Source of the DNA: Bacillota bacterium | GTDB taxonomy: Bacteria; Bacillota; Clostridia; Tissierellales; Sedimentibacteraceae | Reading direction: 5' to 3' | Assembly (NCBI GenBank): GCA_023386345.1 | Contig: JAEWJT010000016.1 | Span: 248,001-312,000, forward strand | DNA length: 64,000 bases | In this document: piece after piece, positions 9,787 through 18,067 of the stretch | How positions within the stretch are numbered: position 1 is the stretch's first letter | Layout of the letters: each line of letters starts with the position of its first letter | Notes under the pieces: model-generated | Told to the model about the DNA's origin: nothing | Seen by the model: only the letters and a program-made list of their open reading frames with translations | Database searches by the model: none | Made by a program: the position numbers and the translations under genes

Positions 9787-11016
9787 CTAATTATTCTTAA
9801 TTCCGGTTACTAAAAATTGTATAGCCTCAAGATTTAAGATATTATTCATATAACCTTTTAATTCGTAAAAATTACCTGTTATATTTGTTTTATTAAAATT
9901 ATAAACTATATATATATAAAAATTATCGCTATATATTTCTGAAAATTTGAGTTCATTTTTCGTAACTATAAATGGTGTATTAATATCATCAGATGTTGTT
10001 TTAACTTCTATGTATTTTTCATTACCGCTTAAGTCAAAAGACAATATGTCATAACCAGCTCCATCCCCATCTTCTCTCGAAACATGCCTCGCTTTTTTTG
10101 CTAATTCAGCTTTTCCGTTATCTTCCAAGAACTTTTTTCATGATTTAAAACTAAAATTTCTCCTGCTAATCCTAACTTTTTTTAATTTTTATTCTTTTTT
10201 TCATAATTAGCTTTTCGCGGTGTGGAACTATTATCATCAAAATCACTTTTAAGTTGTATTTCAGATATTTGTGTTTGAGTTAAAGATGATTGAATATTTT
10301 CATTTACTAATATTTTATCAATTTCTGAATCAGATTGAGTATCAAGCACATATTTTTGATTATAATTTGCTATAATAAAATTGTTAGTTTTCTCAATTGA
10401 TTTATCTATTAGCTTTCCTTGTAGCTCTCTGTATACACCAATTAACTCTAATAAATCATTTGCTAATGTAATGTCATTAAGTATATTACCATTTTCGTAA
10501 TATTTACCACATATATGACCATATTCATACCCTTCCGGTAGACCAGTTTTTGATTTATAATTCATTAACTTAAATTTAAAATCCATTAACTTAATTGGGT
10601 CGGTAGAAAATTGTGATTGAATAGATGAGAGGTTTTCTTTTCAATAATTAGAAGTAAGTTTAATATATTCTCTACCTTTTTTTGTTTTATAGTTTTCTTT
10701 AAAATATGTCCATCCTTGGTTTAATGACAAGTAGACACCTGACATATCTGCACGAAATAAATACGCAATGTCATAACCTATAGTGGCACTAGTAGTAATT
10801 TCTTTATCGAACACTGCAATCCAAGGCACATCAGCCCAATTTCCTTGTCCTGCTGAGCCAGTTATTAAATAATTTTCTTTATTTATAAAAGATGATTTCA
10901 TATATATGTTATCATTTGCCTTATTACGAATAAAATCAGCTAAATTATTTTTTGTAAAAGGTTTTCCTTTTTCTATTAAATAGTTATTTAAGATATGATC
11001 TAATGTTTTTTTGCAT
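9787..11016 (-). pseudogene. Broken McrB-N (DUF3578) - DUF3883 protein
   Basis: One ancestral gene is now in four pieces. It starts at ATG 11014-11016, with GGAG upstream. A shift in an A7 run just after the start is needed to read into LDHILNNYLIEKGKPF. The MrcB-N/DUF3578 domain follows (10641-10901: VPWIAVFDKEIT, VYLSLNQG). A TGA at 10641-10643 interrupts an otherwise continuous frame into 10182-10586. Two further shifts in A-runs near 10135-10180 lead through LGLAGEILVLNHE to the C-terminal DUF3883 domain (GDGAGYDILSFD, YIEVKTTSDD), a PD-(D/E)XK-like domain. Such McrB-N/DUF3883 proteins are associated with restriction-type defence. Three of the four lesions lie in poly-A tracts, so read error should be excluded before calling it dead. 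Confidence 0.75.
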
Positions 11017-11048
11017 TATTTTCTCCTTATAAGAATTTTATTATATTT

Positions 11049-11864
11049 TTAATCTTCTATAACTTCTTTTAATTCATAAACAAGTGTAGTATTACCTTGT
11101 TGCAAACGTAAACTAACACTATAATTATTGTTTTTAGCTTGTTTTTCTTCTTTTTTATTAACTTGAATAAAGTTTAATATTATTGGAATATATACAATAG
11201 TAATAATGAAAGTGCTTATATTCTCTAGAAGTACTATTATTTGGACTATTATATTATTAGGTGTAATATCCGTATGATTTCCTGAAAAAAATGTTACAGC
11301 ACTAAAGAAATAATAATCAAAAGTATTAATTGCTTCTTTTTGCGTTTTAAATATTAAATTAAACTCTGGATCTGAATTTTTAATAAAGTTTATTAAATTC
11401 TGATTGAAATTATCAAGTTTTACATTTGGATATTTTGAAGTTATCGAGTCAAATTTTTTTATTATATCTGTATAGTCGCTAAAAAATGAATCATTAAAAT
11501 TATATATATATCCAAAACTTAAAATAGTTAAGAAAATTATTATAAACATAATTAAAAATGTATTGCCTGGCGTATTATCATTATGTAAAATAGAATCTTT
11601 AATTAAAAATATAAGTAATGAAAAAAATATTGATAATATAAAATAAATAAGTAGTATGTTTGATATTAAAACTAAAATATTTGCAGTATTAATGAAACTA
11701 CTTATTTCATCTTGAGTTGAATTATCAGTAATCAAAATGGATGGAATAATAATAGTTGATATAAATATTACTGCAAATACTGCAAAAATAGATGATATAA
11801 TAGCAAATTTACTTGTTTTTAAATATCTAGTTAAAACTTTTAAAATTTTCTGTAATCCAATCAT
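11049..11864 (-). CDS. Membrane protein with ion-channel-like pore segment
   Basis: A 271-aa protein with two N-terminal membrane spans (~20-45, ~60-90), a third near 100-120, a ~60-aa outer segment, then a pore-like stretch and a last span (~205-230). The order YYFFSAVTFFSGNHTDITPNN followed by a hydrophobic helix matches the pore-helix/filter/TM2 layout of two-TM (Ion_trans_2) potassium channels. The filter itself reads TFFSGNHTD instead of TxGYGD. A soluble tail of ~40 aa follows. It sits next to defence-like genes, suggesting an effector or immunity role, but this is inference. The gene is intact; upstream AAAAGAGGAC precedes the ATG. Confidence 0.5.
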   Translation of the reverse strand: MIGLQKILKVLTRYLKTSKFAIISSIFAVFAVIFISTIIIPSILITDNSTQDEISSFINTANILVLISNILLIYFILSIFFSLLIFLIKDSILHNDNTPGNTFLIMFIIIFLTILSFGYIYNFNDSFFSDYTDIIKKFDSITSKYPNVKLDNFNQNLINFIKNSDPEFNLIFKTQKEAINTFDYYFFSAVTFFSGNHTDITPNNIIVQIIVLLENISTFIITIVYIPIILNFIQVNKKEEKQAKNNNYSVSLRLQQGNTTLVYELKEVIED

Positions 11865-12270
11865 AATTATGTCCTCTTTTTTAAAATATCTATCGTTCTT
11901 AAGAGCCTAATTAAGCTCTTTTCTAAGTTTAACAAATTATAATAAAAAATCCTAAACCAAAAAATGGTATAGGATTAATATACTATAAATACAAATATTC
12001 AATTATGTCAATTCCCCTTATGCCCTTATATTAATCCCCGATTATAAAATTTTTACTTCTTATTTATAATTATACTGATATGTCGAAAAATGTCAAGGAA
12101 TAAAAATTTGCAATTAAAAAGGAGCATATCAACTAAAACTGATGTGCTCCTTTGGATATTACTTTTTATTTAAAAACATCTCATATTAATGTTAAATCCT
12201 AGTGAATTAGCAATATATATGATGGTGTTCGACATTGGTAGTACTGAGTGCTATTTTTTTATGTATTAAT
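11865..12270. other. Intergenic stretch, no gene seen
   Basis: About 400 bases between the channel-like gene and the next minus-strand gene. It holds a short AAGAGC/GCTCTT hairpin near 11900 and the terminator at 12118-12153. I see no credible reading frame. Confidence 0.5.
12118..12153 (-). terminator. Terminator after the repeat-domain membrane protein
   Basis: Stem AAAGGAGCATATCA / TGATGTGCTCCTTT (one wobble pair); on the minus strand it is followed by a run of T. Confidence 0.75.
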
Positions 12271-12993
12271 TTACTTAGTTAATTCAACCAAATCTAAACC
12301 GGATATAACAACTTTCTCGCCGTCTTTTAAAGTTAATTTTACTTTTTCAACTGCTAAACCCATGCTATCTTTTCCAAGTATTTCGTTTACTCTTGGCAAT
12401 CCTAAACTATTATAAACAAAGAGATTTCCAGAGCCATTTGGAGCTGTAGCAATATAATCACCTGCAGGAACATCGCGACCTACTATGTGCATACCAGAGC
12501 ATAGTGTAGTGCTTAACGATACAACTGTAGGTGTAAGAATTACTTTATTAATACCTGATATAACTATCTTCTGTCCATCTTTAAAATCGTATTGTATTTT
12601 AGTAACACCAAGATTAAATGATTTTTCGAGAGAACTTGTTAGTATCTCGTTTACAACTGGTAGACCACCATCATAAACGAAAAAATTGCCTGAGCCATCT
12701 TCACAGGTTATATCATATCTTCCTGCTTTAACATCTTGTCCAACAATAAATTCTCCAGTAAATAATTCTGCTGCCTCTGCAGTATTAACATAGACATCTT
12801 TATTTTCATCTTTCTTTGTTTCATCATTGTTTTTCTTATTCGATGATTCATTGTTACTTACGTTAGGATTGTTAGTAGTATTAGAGTTTTCATTTAGAAT
12901 ATTCCCTATAGCTCCTAAAATTATAATTGCTACAATTAGTATGAACCACCAGCGCTTATAAAGCGGCTTTTTTACTTTAGTGTTATTTTCCAT
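12271..12993 (-). CDS. Membrane-anchored protein with two tandem ~75-aa repeats
   Basis: A 240-aa protein. It has a short cytoplasmic N-terminus (KKPLYKRWW), one membrane span (~17-35) and an Asn/Ser/Lys-rich linker (~36-68). Two copies of a beta-rich unit follow (~78-150 and ~160-238). Each contains VGxDVxAGxY, GSGNxFVY, GLPxVNEIL or GGLPVVNEIL, and KxVISGxxxVxLT. The unit is common in Firmicute surface proteins of unknown function. It is probably exported and cell-attached. It sits inside the prophage element but shows no phage signature, so it is cargo (a 'moron'). The frame is intact and a terminator follows. Confidence 0.65.
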   Translation of the reverse strand: MENNTKVKKPLYKRWWFILIVAIIILGAIGNILNENSNTTNNPNVSNNESSNKKNNDETKKDENKDVYVNTAEAAELFTGEFIVGQDVKAGRYDITCEDGSGNFFVYDGGLPVVNEILTSSLEKSFNLGVTKIQYDFKDGQKIVISGINKVILTPTVVSLSTTLCSGMHIVGRDVPAGDYIATAPNGSGNLFVYNSLGLPRVNEILGKDSMGLAVEKVKLTLKDGEKVVISGLDLVELTK

Positions 12994-13599
12994 AACTCCT
13001 CCTATAATTTTAAACTTTTGTTACTTATTAATAATTATAGCAATATGTAAAAATATGTCAAGTGTTAAAAGTATTTGTAAAAAATACTTGGGTAATATGC
13101 AGACATAATAATTTTTAAATGTAAAGCTTAATTTTAAAAGCTTGCTTTGTGTGTTTTGCGCAAGGCAAGCTTTTGTTTGTCTTTTTTGTTTTAGTAAAAG
13201 AAAACTGCTATTAATAAAAATTATTTTTACATTTAATAATACTGTAAACATACTTTAAAAAAATGATATGTATTGTTCCCTTATAGAGCGCACATGTAAA
13301 ATATATGTATTGCAGTAAAATCGATATAGAAGAAATCTACATAGACATTAGACATACATTATAAAAAAATTGCAGTACATTAAAAAAGTGATGCAGACTT
13401 TGTGAAAGGATGTAAACAGTGTAAAAAATTACACTTTAAACATTACTATTCGGTATTAAGTTATATACTTCAGCAAAAAGAGTTGAAGCAAATCTATAGA
13501 AAGAGGGCATGATAATGAAATTTTTATTAAATAAATACACATAAGTTTCCAAATTTTATATTTAATTATACATAAAGTTTAGGATTATCAAAATAAAAT
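12994..13599. other. Gene-poor stretch inside the element
   Basis: About 600 bases with no gene I can support. It contains the long hairpin at 13136-13174. A reading frame near 13380-13510 (HFKHYYSVLSYILQQKELKQ) has stops on both sides and may be a decayed phage ORF. Confidence 0.4.
13136..13174. terminator. Long bidirectional hairpin
   Basis: A 16-bp stem (AAAAGCTTGCTTTGTG / CGCAAGGCAAGCTTTT, with wobble pairs) and a 7-base loop, followed on the plus strand by T-rich sequence. Confidence 0.65.
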
Positions 13600-13764
13600 T
13601 TGAAAGTAAAGAAAAAAACTAAAGTTAAAAAAGAAATAAATAATAAAAATATCAACTATAAATCAAGTGTTCATAGGTTAATAGATATAATAAAAGATGA
13701 TAAGGAAGTTAAAAAAATATATGACTTAGCATTAAGTATTTATTTAAATAAAACTAACAACTAG
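13600..13764 (+). CDS. Small basic phage ORF (54 aa)
   Basis: A TTG-initiated frame of 54 codons. It has a very basic start (KVKKKTKVKKE) and a helical end (HRLIDIIKDDKEVKKIYDLALSIYL). A rho-independent terminator follows 15 bases after the stop, which argues it is transcribed. There is no strong ribosome site, so the start is uncertain. Its size and charge are compatible with a DNA-binding accessory factor, but nothing more can be said. Confidence 0.35.
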   Translation: MKVKKKTKVKKEINNKNINYKSSVHRLIDIIKDDKEVKKIYDLALSIYLNKTNN

Positions 13765-13778
13765 TTTTTAGCAAGATT

Positions 13779-13816
13779 AAGGACAAGTCTATTTAAAATG
13801 ATAGGTTTGTCCTTTT
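13779..13816 (+). terminator. Terminator
   Basis: Stem AAGGACAAGTCTAT / ATAGGTTTGTCCTT with wobble pairing and TTTT after the 3' arm. Confidence 0.75.
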
Positions 13817-13851
13817 ACTATATAAACTTATACTTACGATATTTACAGTTT

Positions 13852-14152
13852 TTATTTCGTATTTTTATTGCTATCACTCTATTCTTTAATAAGTTTATTA
13901 ATCATATTCTCAAGAGATTTCTATTTTTCTTCTGTAAATTTAGCAAATGTTTTGAATGTATTTCTAACAAATTAATTATCTCAAGCCATAATTCTATCTA
14001 TTAAAATTATGTAATTTGTAGATATTTCTGAAAACATACTACCTTCACCAGTTGTTAACCAATGATAGTCAACATTGAATTCTTTACATATTAATTTTAT
14101 AAAAGGCTATTTTTGCTCTAGGCGTGCTAATCTATTGTATTCTATATTCCCT
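13852..14152 (-). pseudogene. XRE/CI-like phage repressor remnant
   Basis: The minus-strand frame reads NRLARLEQK, stop, PFIKLICKEFNVDYHWLTTGEGSMF, then a C-terminal part with four more stops. The FNVxxxWLxTGEGxMF motif is the end of the helix-turn-helix domain in many Clostridium phage repressors. All five internal stops (TAG x3, TGA, TAA) could have arisen by single C-to-T changes from Gln or Arg codons. The N-terminal half is not recognisable. The lysogeny repressor is therefore dead. Confidence 0.65.
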
Positions 14153-14201
14153 ATCACATCAAAATTAAATTGGAAAATTAAATTAGAAAGTATTGAGAAA
14201 G

Positions 14202-14390
14202 ATGATAATACCAAGAGGAACAGATTCAGCAAAATTAATAATAGTTATAAAAACCGAATCACTAAAAGGGAATGGAACTGAAACAGACTCTAGCAGAATA
14301 GTAGAGTAATACTGGGATTGTAATGGTAAGTTGTTAGCTAGAAATGATACTTATAAAAATGAGAAAGAAGTCAATAAAAATAAAAACTAA
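14202..14390 (+). pseudogene. Small phage protein interrupted by one stop
   Basis: A 62-residue frame starting MIIPRGTDSAK. It contains KTESLKGNGTETDSSRIVE, then TAA, then YWDCNGKLLAR. The pattern [SG]-[RK]G-x-GTExD-x-x-RI-V-x-x-YW-x-x-x-GKLLA is a recurring small protein of Firmicute phages (function unknown). The TAA stands where a Gln/Glu/Lys usually precedes YW, so the gene is probably dead by a nonsense change. Confidence 0.5.
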
Positions 14391-14439
14391 AGCAGCAACC
14401 AAGGCATAAACTTATAAGCATTTTAGACAAACAGCATAG
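14359..14439 (+). pseudogene. Very small phage ORF with internal stop
   Basis: A frame of 26 codons reads MRKKSIKIKTKAATKA, TAA, TYKHFRQTA, stop. It overlaps the end of the previous ORF by 32 bases. It resembles the tail of small basic phage proteins but is too short to name. Recorded because the single TAA again fits a CAA-to-TAA change. Confidence 0.25.
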
Positions 14440-14474
14440 CATAGGATTTACAAAAGAATTAAATAGGGGGGAGT

Positions 14475-14627
14475 ATGAACATAGATAATATTCAGTATAA
14501 AAAAGAAGAAGTCAATGAGCAGGTAACAAATCTTAGGCCAATCCTCGATAAAAGTGTGATAGAAGAAAAAAATCAAGAAAGCCTTCAAAAAATAAAAGAA
14601 ATAATAGAAAAATACAAATTTGATTAA
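14475..14627 (+). CDS. Small intact phage ORF (50 aa), strong ribosome site
   Basis: ATG at 14475 follows a GGGGGGAG Shine-Dalgarno stretch by three bases. The product (MNIDNIQYKKEEVNEQV ... IKEIIEKYKFD) is acidic, helical and lacks Cys. I do not recognise it. It is one of few undamaged small genes in this part of the element and is therefore a candidate accessory factor, for example for excision; this is speculation. Confidence 0.5.
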   Translation: MNIDNIQYKKEEVNEQVTNLRPILDKSVIEEKNQESLQKIKEIIEKYKFD

Positions 14628-14709
14628 AGAGCTTAGTTGCTCTTAAGTGCAATGAAAGGAGACAAGCTTGTGATGCAAGAAATAAAAATAAAAAATTGAG
14701 AAATAAAAA

Positions 14710-14746
14710 AGTCGCTCAAGCTGGCAAGCCTATAATACGAGCGACT
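14710..14746 (+). terminator. Hairpin / probable terminator
   Basis: Perfect 8-bp stem AGTCGCTC / GAGCGACT with a 21-base loop; the 3' side is followed by A/T-rich sequence containing TTTT. Confidence 0.5.
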
Positions 14747-14812
14747 AAATATATCGTTTTAAATATAACATAAAATAACACAAATTACATGAAAAAATTA
14801 ATAAGGTAAAAA

Positions 14813-15026
14813 ATATATAATTACAACGAATATTACATAGAAGAGCTTAAAGAAAACATAGAGATAATACAAAAAAGCTTGCTATAGCCTTGATTATGTT
14901 AATCTAAATTTAATAGTAGTAGATGATAGCAATGACAGAGCACATATATCTGATGCAATGGATTCTTTGAAAATTGCAAAAACAATCTATGAAAAAATAC
15001 TGGGAAAGATAGGAGGTGGTGCATAA
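14813..15026 (+). pseudogene. Frameshifted phage hypothetical protein
   Basis: The 5' part reads NEYYIEELKENIEIIQKS. After a shift near 14881 the frame continues CYSLDYVNLNLIVVDDS and ends KTIYEKILGKIGGGA just before the YqaJ remnant. Codon positions look coding on both sides of the shift. No function is recognised, and no ATG starts the frame. Confidence 0.45.
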
Positions 15027-15617
15027 TAAAAAGTTAGTAAATACAAAGCAAATGAGTTATGGAAAGTGGCTTGAATTAAGGGAAAAGGGGATAGGCGGTT
15101 CTGACTCAGTTGCTATAGTTGGGCTAAATGCCTATATAACGCTATATAAATTATGGGATGACAAAACAGGCAGACTTCCAGAAGTAGAAGATAACGAAGC
15201 AATGCAACAAGGTAGAGATTTTGAAGACTATGTAGCAAAGAGATTTGAAGAAGTAACAAGGAAAAAGGTACGTAGGCAAAACAATATGATAGTTCATAAT
15301 AAACATGACTTCATATTTGCCAACATTGATAGGCAAGTAAGGATTGAATGTAAAACAACAAGCGTTATGAATCTTAAAAATTTAAAAATGGAGGGTTCTC
15401 GGGCAACTATTATGTACAATGTGTGCATTATATGTCTGTGATAGGAGCTGACAAATTTTATCTTGCAGTACTTATTTTAAACCAAAGATTTTACTGGTTT
15501 GAGATCAAGAGAGACGAGAAAGAAGTAAACACTTTGATTAATGTTTAAGTTGATTTTTGGAATAATTATATTGTTCCGGATATAGCCCATGCAGTTGAAG
15601 AAAGAGAATATGTATGA
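15019..15617 (+). pseudogene. YqaJ-like viral recombinase, frameshifted
   Basis: The N-terminal half is a clear YqaJ/lambda-exonuclease-type phage recombinase: GIGGSDSVAIVGLNAY, KTGRLPE, ANIDRQ, then the IECKTTS active-site strand (E-x-K). Near 15390 the frame shifts. The other frame gives the expected second half (NYYVQCVHYMSVIGADKFYLAVLI ... FYWFEIKRDEKE), then TAA at 15546-15548, then VDFWNNYIVPDIA. With a frameshift and a stop the protein cannot be made whole. AGGAGG at 15011-15016 lies too close to the GTG codons, so the old start was probably a little downstream. Confidence 0.8.
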
Positions 15618-15753
15618 CAAAATAAGCAGAAAACTTATAAAACATTGTGTGCTAAACTAAAACTAAGTAAGTATTTGGACAATAAAAGTGTCCAAATAAA
15701 TCTACATGAATATATATAAATTATAACATTTAATGCAAAAGGAGTTGATATGA

Positions 15754-15867
15754 ATGAATCGTCGTAGATTTTGTAGAAGGTGCCGCAGATTTACTTTGCA
15801 TAGATGTTGTTCGCGGTGTAGAAGTTGTTTTTGTACTGGTTGCAATGCAAATTGTCCTAGATGTTAA
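15754..15867 (+). CDS. Cys/Arg-rich 37-aa microprotein
   Basis: ATG at 15754 lies 7 bases after GGAG. The product has 10 Cys and 10 Arg in 37 residues: it begins MNRRRFCRRCRRF, continues with CC, CSRCRSCFC and ends CNANCPRC. It has CxxC-type spacings that could bind zinc or iron-sulfur, and a charge suited to nucleic acid binding. The frame is intact between two broken genes and is followed by a small GGTGG/CCACC hairpin. Not a family I can name. Confidence 0.5.
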   Translation: MNRRRFCRRCRRFTLHRCCSRCRSCFCTGCNANCPRC

Positions 15868-15935
15868 TAGGTTTAATAAAATGGGTGGAATTTCCACCTG
15901 TTACATAATATAAAAAATAAAATAGAAGGTACATA

Positions 15936-16025
15936 TTGAACATAATAGAAGAATACAGGAGAGTAACAGAAGATATAGCTGTAATAAAAAGTTGTCTAGT
16001 ATCTATTAACAGAGATATAAATTAA
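15936..16025 (+). CDS. Small phage ORF (29 aa)
   Basis: TTG start with AGAAGG six bases upstream; the product reads MNIIEEYRRVTEDIAVIKSC and ends INRDIN. Short, helical, unrecognised. It lies just before the minor-capsid remnant and may be a real small gene or a leftover. Confidence 0.3.
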   Translation: MNIIEEYRRVTEDIAVIKSCLVSINRDIN

Positions 16026-16044
16026 TATACGTAGATAGACCAGA

Positions 16045-16365
16045 AGATATGAAGACTGGTATCAAAAGTTTGTTGTAGAGAAATATGGTGAGCAAAATAC
16101 CGAGAAACTTGAAAAAATAGTCAAGAATAAATCAACTGGTTGAAAACAATATCAGAATTACAAATCTACCTTAGGCAAAGAAGCTCCACAGACATTTGAA
16201 GAATTCAGAATGATAAAATATTTTGATGGTAAAATACCGGAAGAAAAAATAACTGTTGATAATATTGTAAAATCAAAACATAATAATGGTAATGAATGGG
16301 AAAAGTTAAAACTAGCATACAAAGACAAAAAACTAGAAATTATGCAGTCAGAGGCAAAAAAATAG
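16045..16365 (+). pseudogene. Phage minor head protein, C-terminal remnant
   Basis: The frame reads YEDWYQKFVVEKYGEQNTEK, then STG, TGA, KQYQNYKSTLGKEAPQTFEEF and EWEKLKLAYKD. This follows the C-terminus of phage minor head/SPP1-gp7-type proteins, where DRKQ...Y...LG...P.TF.EF..[LM]KY is typical. The N-terminal several hundred residues are absent, and a TGA at 16141-16143 sits where Arg is expected. It marks the edge of the phage head module; portal and terminase genes are missing. Confidence 0.6.
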
Positions 16366-16374
16366 TTGAAATTT

Positions 16375-16414
16375 AAAAAGCACTTGCTAAATAAAAAATA
16401 GTAGGTGCTTTTTT
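16375..16414 (+). terminator. Terminator, first of the AAAGCAC family
   Basis: Stem AAAAAGCAC / GTGCTTTTT followed by further T. Similar stems recur at 16764, 17919, 18873 and 18971. Confidence 0.7.
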
Positions 16415-16427
16415 TAAATCTTATTAA

Positions 16428-16456
16428 TTGACAAATTATCCTAAATTATATATAAT
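16428..16456 (+). promoter_or_regulatory. Sigma-A promoter of the zinc-ribbon cassette
   Basis: TTGACA (16428-16433), exactly 17 bases, then TATAAT (16451-16456): a perfect consensus immediately after the preceding terminator. Confidence 0.85.
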
Positions 16457-16494
16457 TTAGACATTATAATTATATATTTTAGGAGATGTAAATC

Positions 16495-16707
16495 ATGGTA
16501 TGTAAAAAGTGTGGTAGCATGGATATTACTACAAACAGTGTTAGTGAAGTTCAACGTAGAGGATGTCTTACTGTAATATTTTATTTAATTTTGTTGTGTA
16601 TACCAATTATAGGATGGATAGCATTATTTAGCCTTATTAGGGGTAGAAAATCTGAGATTAAAACAATATGTGTTTGTAATTTATGTGCTCATAAATGGCA
16701 AATTTAG
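16495..16707 (+). CDS. Small zinc-ribbon membrane protein
   Basis: 70 aa. A CxxC pair at Cys3/Cys6 (VCKKCGS) and a second at the end (CNLCAHKW) form a split zinc ribbon. Between them is one hydrophobic membrane segment (LTVIFYLILLCIPIIGWIAL). Found widely in Firmicutes, function unknown. It has its own consensus promoter and its own terminator overlapping the stop codon, so it is a self-contained cargo gene in the phage head region. Confidence 0.65.
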   Translation: MVCKKCGSMDITTNSVSEVQRRGCLTVIFYLILLCIPIIGWIALFSLIRGRKSEIKTICVCNLCAHKWQI

Positions 16708-16741
16708 CTAAAGACTACTAAAATTTCAGTAGTCTTTAGCT
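16706..16741 (+). terminator. Terminator of the zinc-ribbon cassette
   Basis: 14-bp stem AGCTAAAGACTACT / AGTAGTCTTTAGCT beginning at the stop codon. Confidence 0.75.
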
Positions 16742-16763
16742 TGCAAAATATTTCAATAAAATT

Positions 16764-16786
16764 GAGCACTTAAAATAGTGCTTTTT
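16764..16786 (+). terminator. AAAGCACT-type terminator
   Basis: AGCACT / AGTGCT stem followed by TTTTT, then a block (TTAATTAATAAATTGTATTA) that is repeated with one change after the hairpin at 17919-17941. Confidence 0.6.
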
Positions 16787-16846
16787 AATTAATAAATTGT
16801 ATTATTTCGACAAATATTTTATAATAAAATCAAAAAGGAGTTTTGC

Positions 16847-17917
16847 ATGAAAAGGCTTAAAGATGTGTTAATCGGAGTAATTATTGGTTGTGTTCTGATG
16901 ATTTCAAATCCTGCATTGGCTGATACTATATTGACTAAAATAGATGTAATTTTTAACGGAATTAATGTTCAAGTTAATGGTAAAGATGTTGAGGTCAATA
17001 GCATTTTATATAAGGGTTCTACTTATTTACCTATGCGCAAGGTTGCTGAATTAGTCGGAAAAGATGTTGATTGGAATAATGATACTAAGACAGCTAATAT
17101 TGTTGAAAAAAGGTGGTAAAAGAAAATGATAATTTAAATAAGGAATATAAGATAATTCAAACAAGAGAAAAAGATAACCAAATTGAAATACTACAAATAG
17201 GAGATAAAAAGTATTATGAGTTATAGTATACAAAGCATTTGCTTTCAAGTTATGGTAGCAGTAGTTGGGATTTATTTTATAGTATAGAAACGAAAGATAC
17301 TGTAACTTATAACCCTGACACTAGAACAACAAAGTATATTTTAGTAAAAAATACTTCCAATAATGGTTATAGTAATAATGAAATCTCAATTGATAATATT
17401 CCAATTACTAACTATGAAACTAAAGAGTATCATGAAAAAAAACTATATTTCTCAGGAATACTATGAAAACACTATATTGCCATTAATTAATGAAAAAACT
17501 GATACTAATAAAACTGATAATAGTGGAGTTAAAGATTACAAAATACTTCAAACAAATACATCAGATAATAGATTAGAGATTGTGCAAATAGGTGAAGAAG
17601 TATACTACGAATTAAAGTATTTTTATGATTTGATTTCAAAATTCACATTTTACAATAGCAGTAATGACGAAAGCACTAATATAAAGCACTTGTATTATAG
17701 TTTAGATACTGAACAATTTGCAACATATAACCCATACAAGGTAACTTCAAAATATGTTTTAACTAAAAATGTTGCATATAGAGGGGGTCCGGAATATTAA
17801 AGAGAAGTATTAATTGATGATTTTCAAATTATAGAATATAGTTCTAAAGATATAGGGAACTGGACCCTTATATCAAAAGAATATTATAAAAATATTGTTA
17901 TGCCGTTAATAAAATAA
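16847..17917 (+). pseudogene. Secreted stalk-domain (copper amine oxidase N-like) protein, broken
   Basis: Starts MKRLKDVLIGVIIGC with a signal peptide ending near NPALA. A 'stalk' domain follows (VQVNGKDVEVNSILYKGSTY, LPMRKVAELVGKDV). The main frame stops at TGG-TAA (17116-17119). In the other frame two tandem ~110-aa repeats continue, each with an IQT/LQT...QI(L/V)QIG(D/E)xxYYEL block and an xTYNPxxxTxKYxLxKN block. TAG (17223-17225), a shift in an A8 run near 17430 and TAA (17798-17800) break them further. The original was an exported repeat protein of ~350 aa, function unknown. A possible promoter is TTGTAT-17-TATAAT ending about 20 bases before the ATG. Confidence 0.6.
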
Positions 17918-17918
17918 T

Positions 17919-17941
17919 AAAGCACTCAAAAAAAGTGCTTT
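17919..17941 (+). terminator. AAAGCACT-type terminator
   Basis: AAAGCACT / AGTGCTTT stem with seven-base loop and T-run, right after the broken stalk-domain gene. Confidence 0.75.
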
Positions 17942-18067
17942 TTAATTAATATATTGTATTATTTTAGTATAATTTGTAAAATTTTCTTGATATATCACCT
18001 AATATTTTATATAATATATTTATTGGCGAATGTTTGCCTATAGTATAATAAAATGGAGTATAAATTT

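Noticed and set aside
13021..13251. Possible 76-aa minus-strand gene
   Set aside because: No ribosome site, overlaps the strong hairpin at 13136-13174, and unusual composition; unlikely to be translated.
14075..14281. 68-aa plus-strand frame across the repressor remnant
   Set aside because: It lies antisense to the repressor remnant and across the start of the small phage gene in the wrong frame; no ribosome site.
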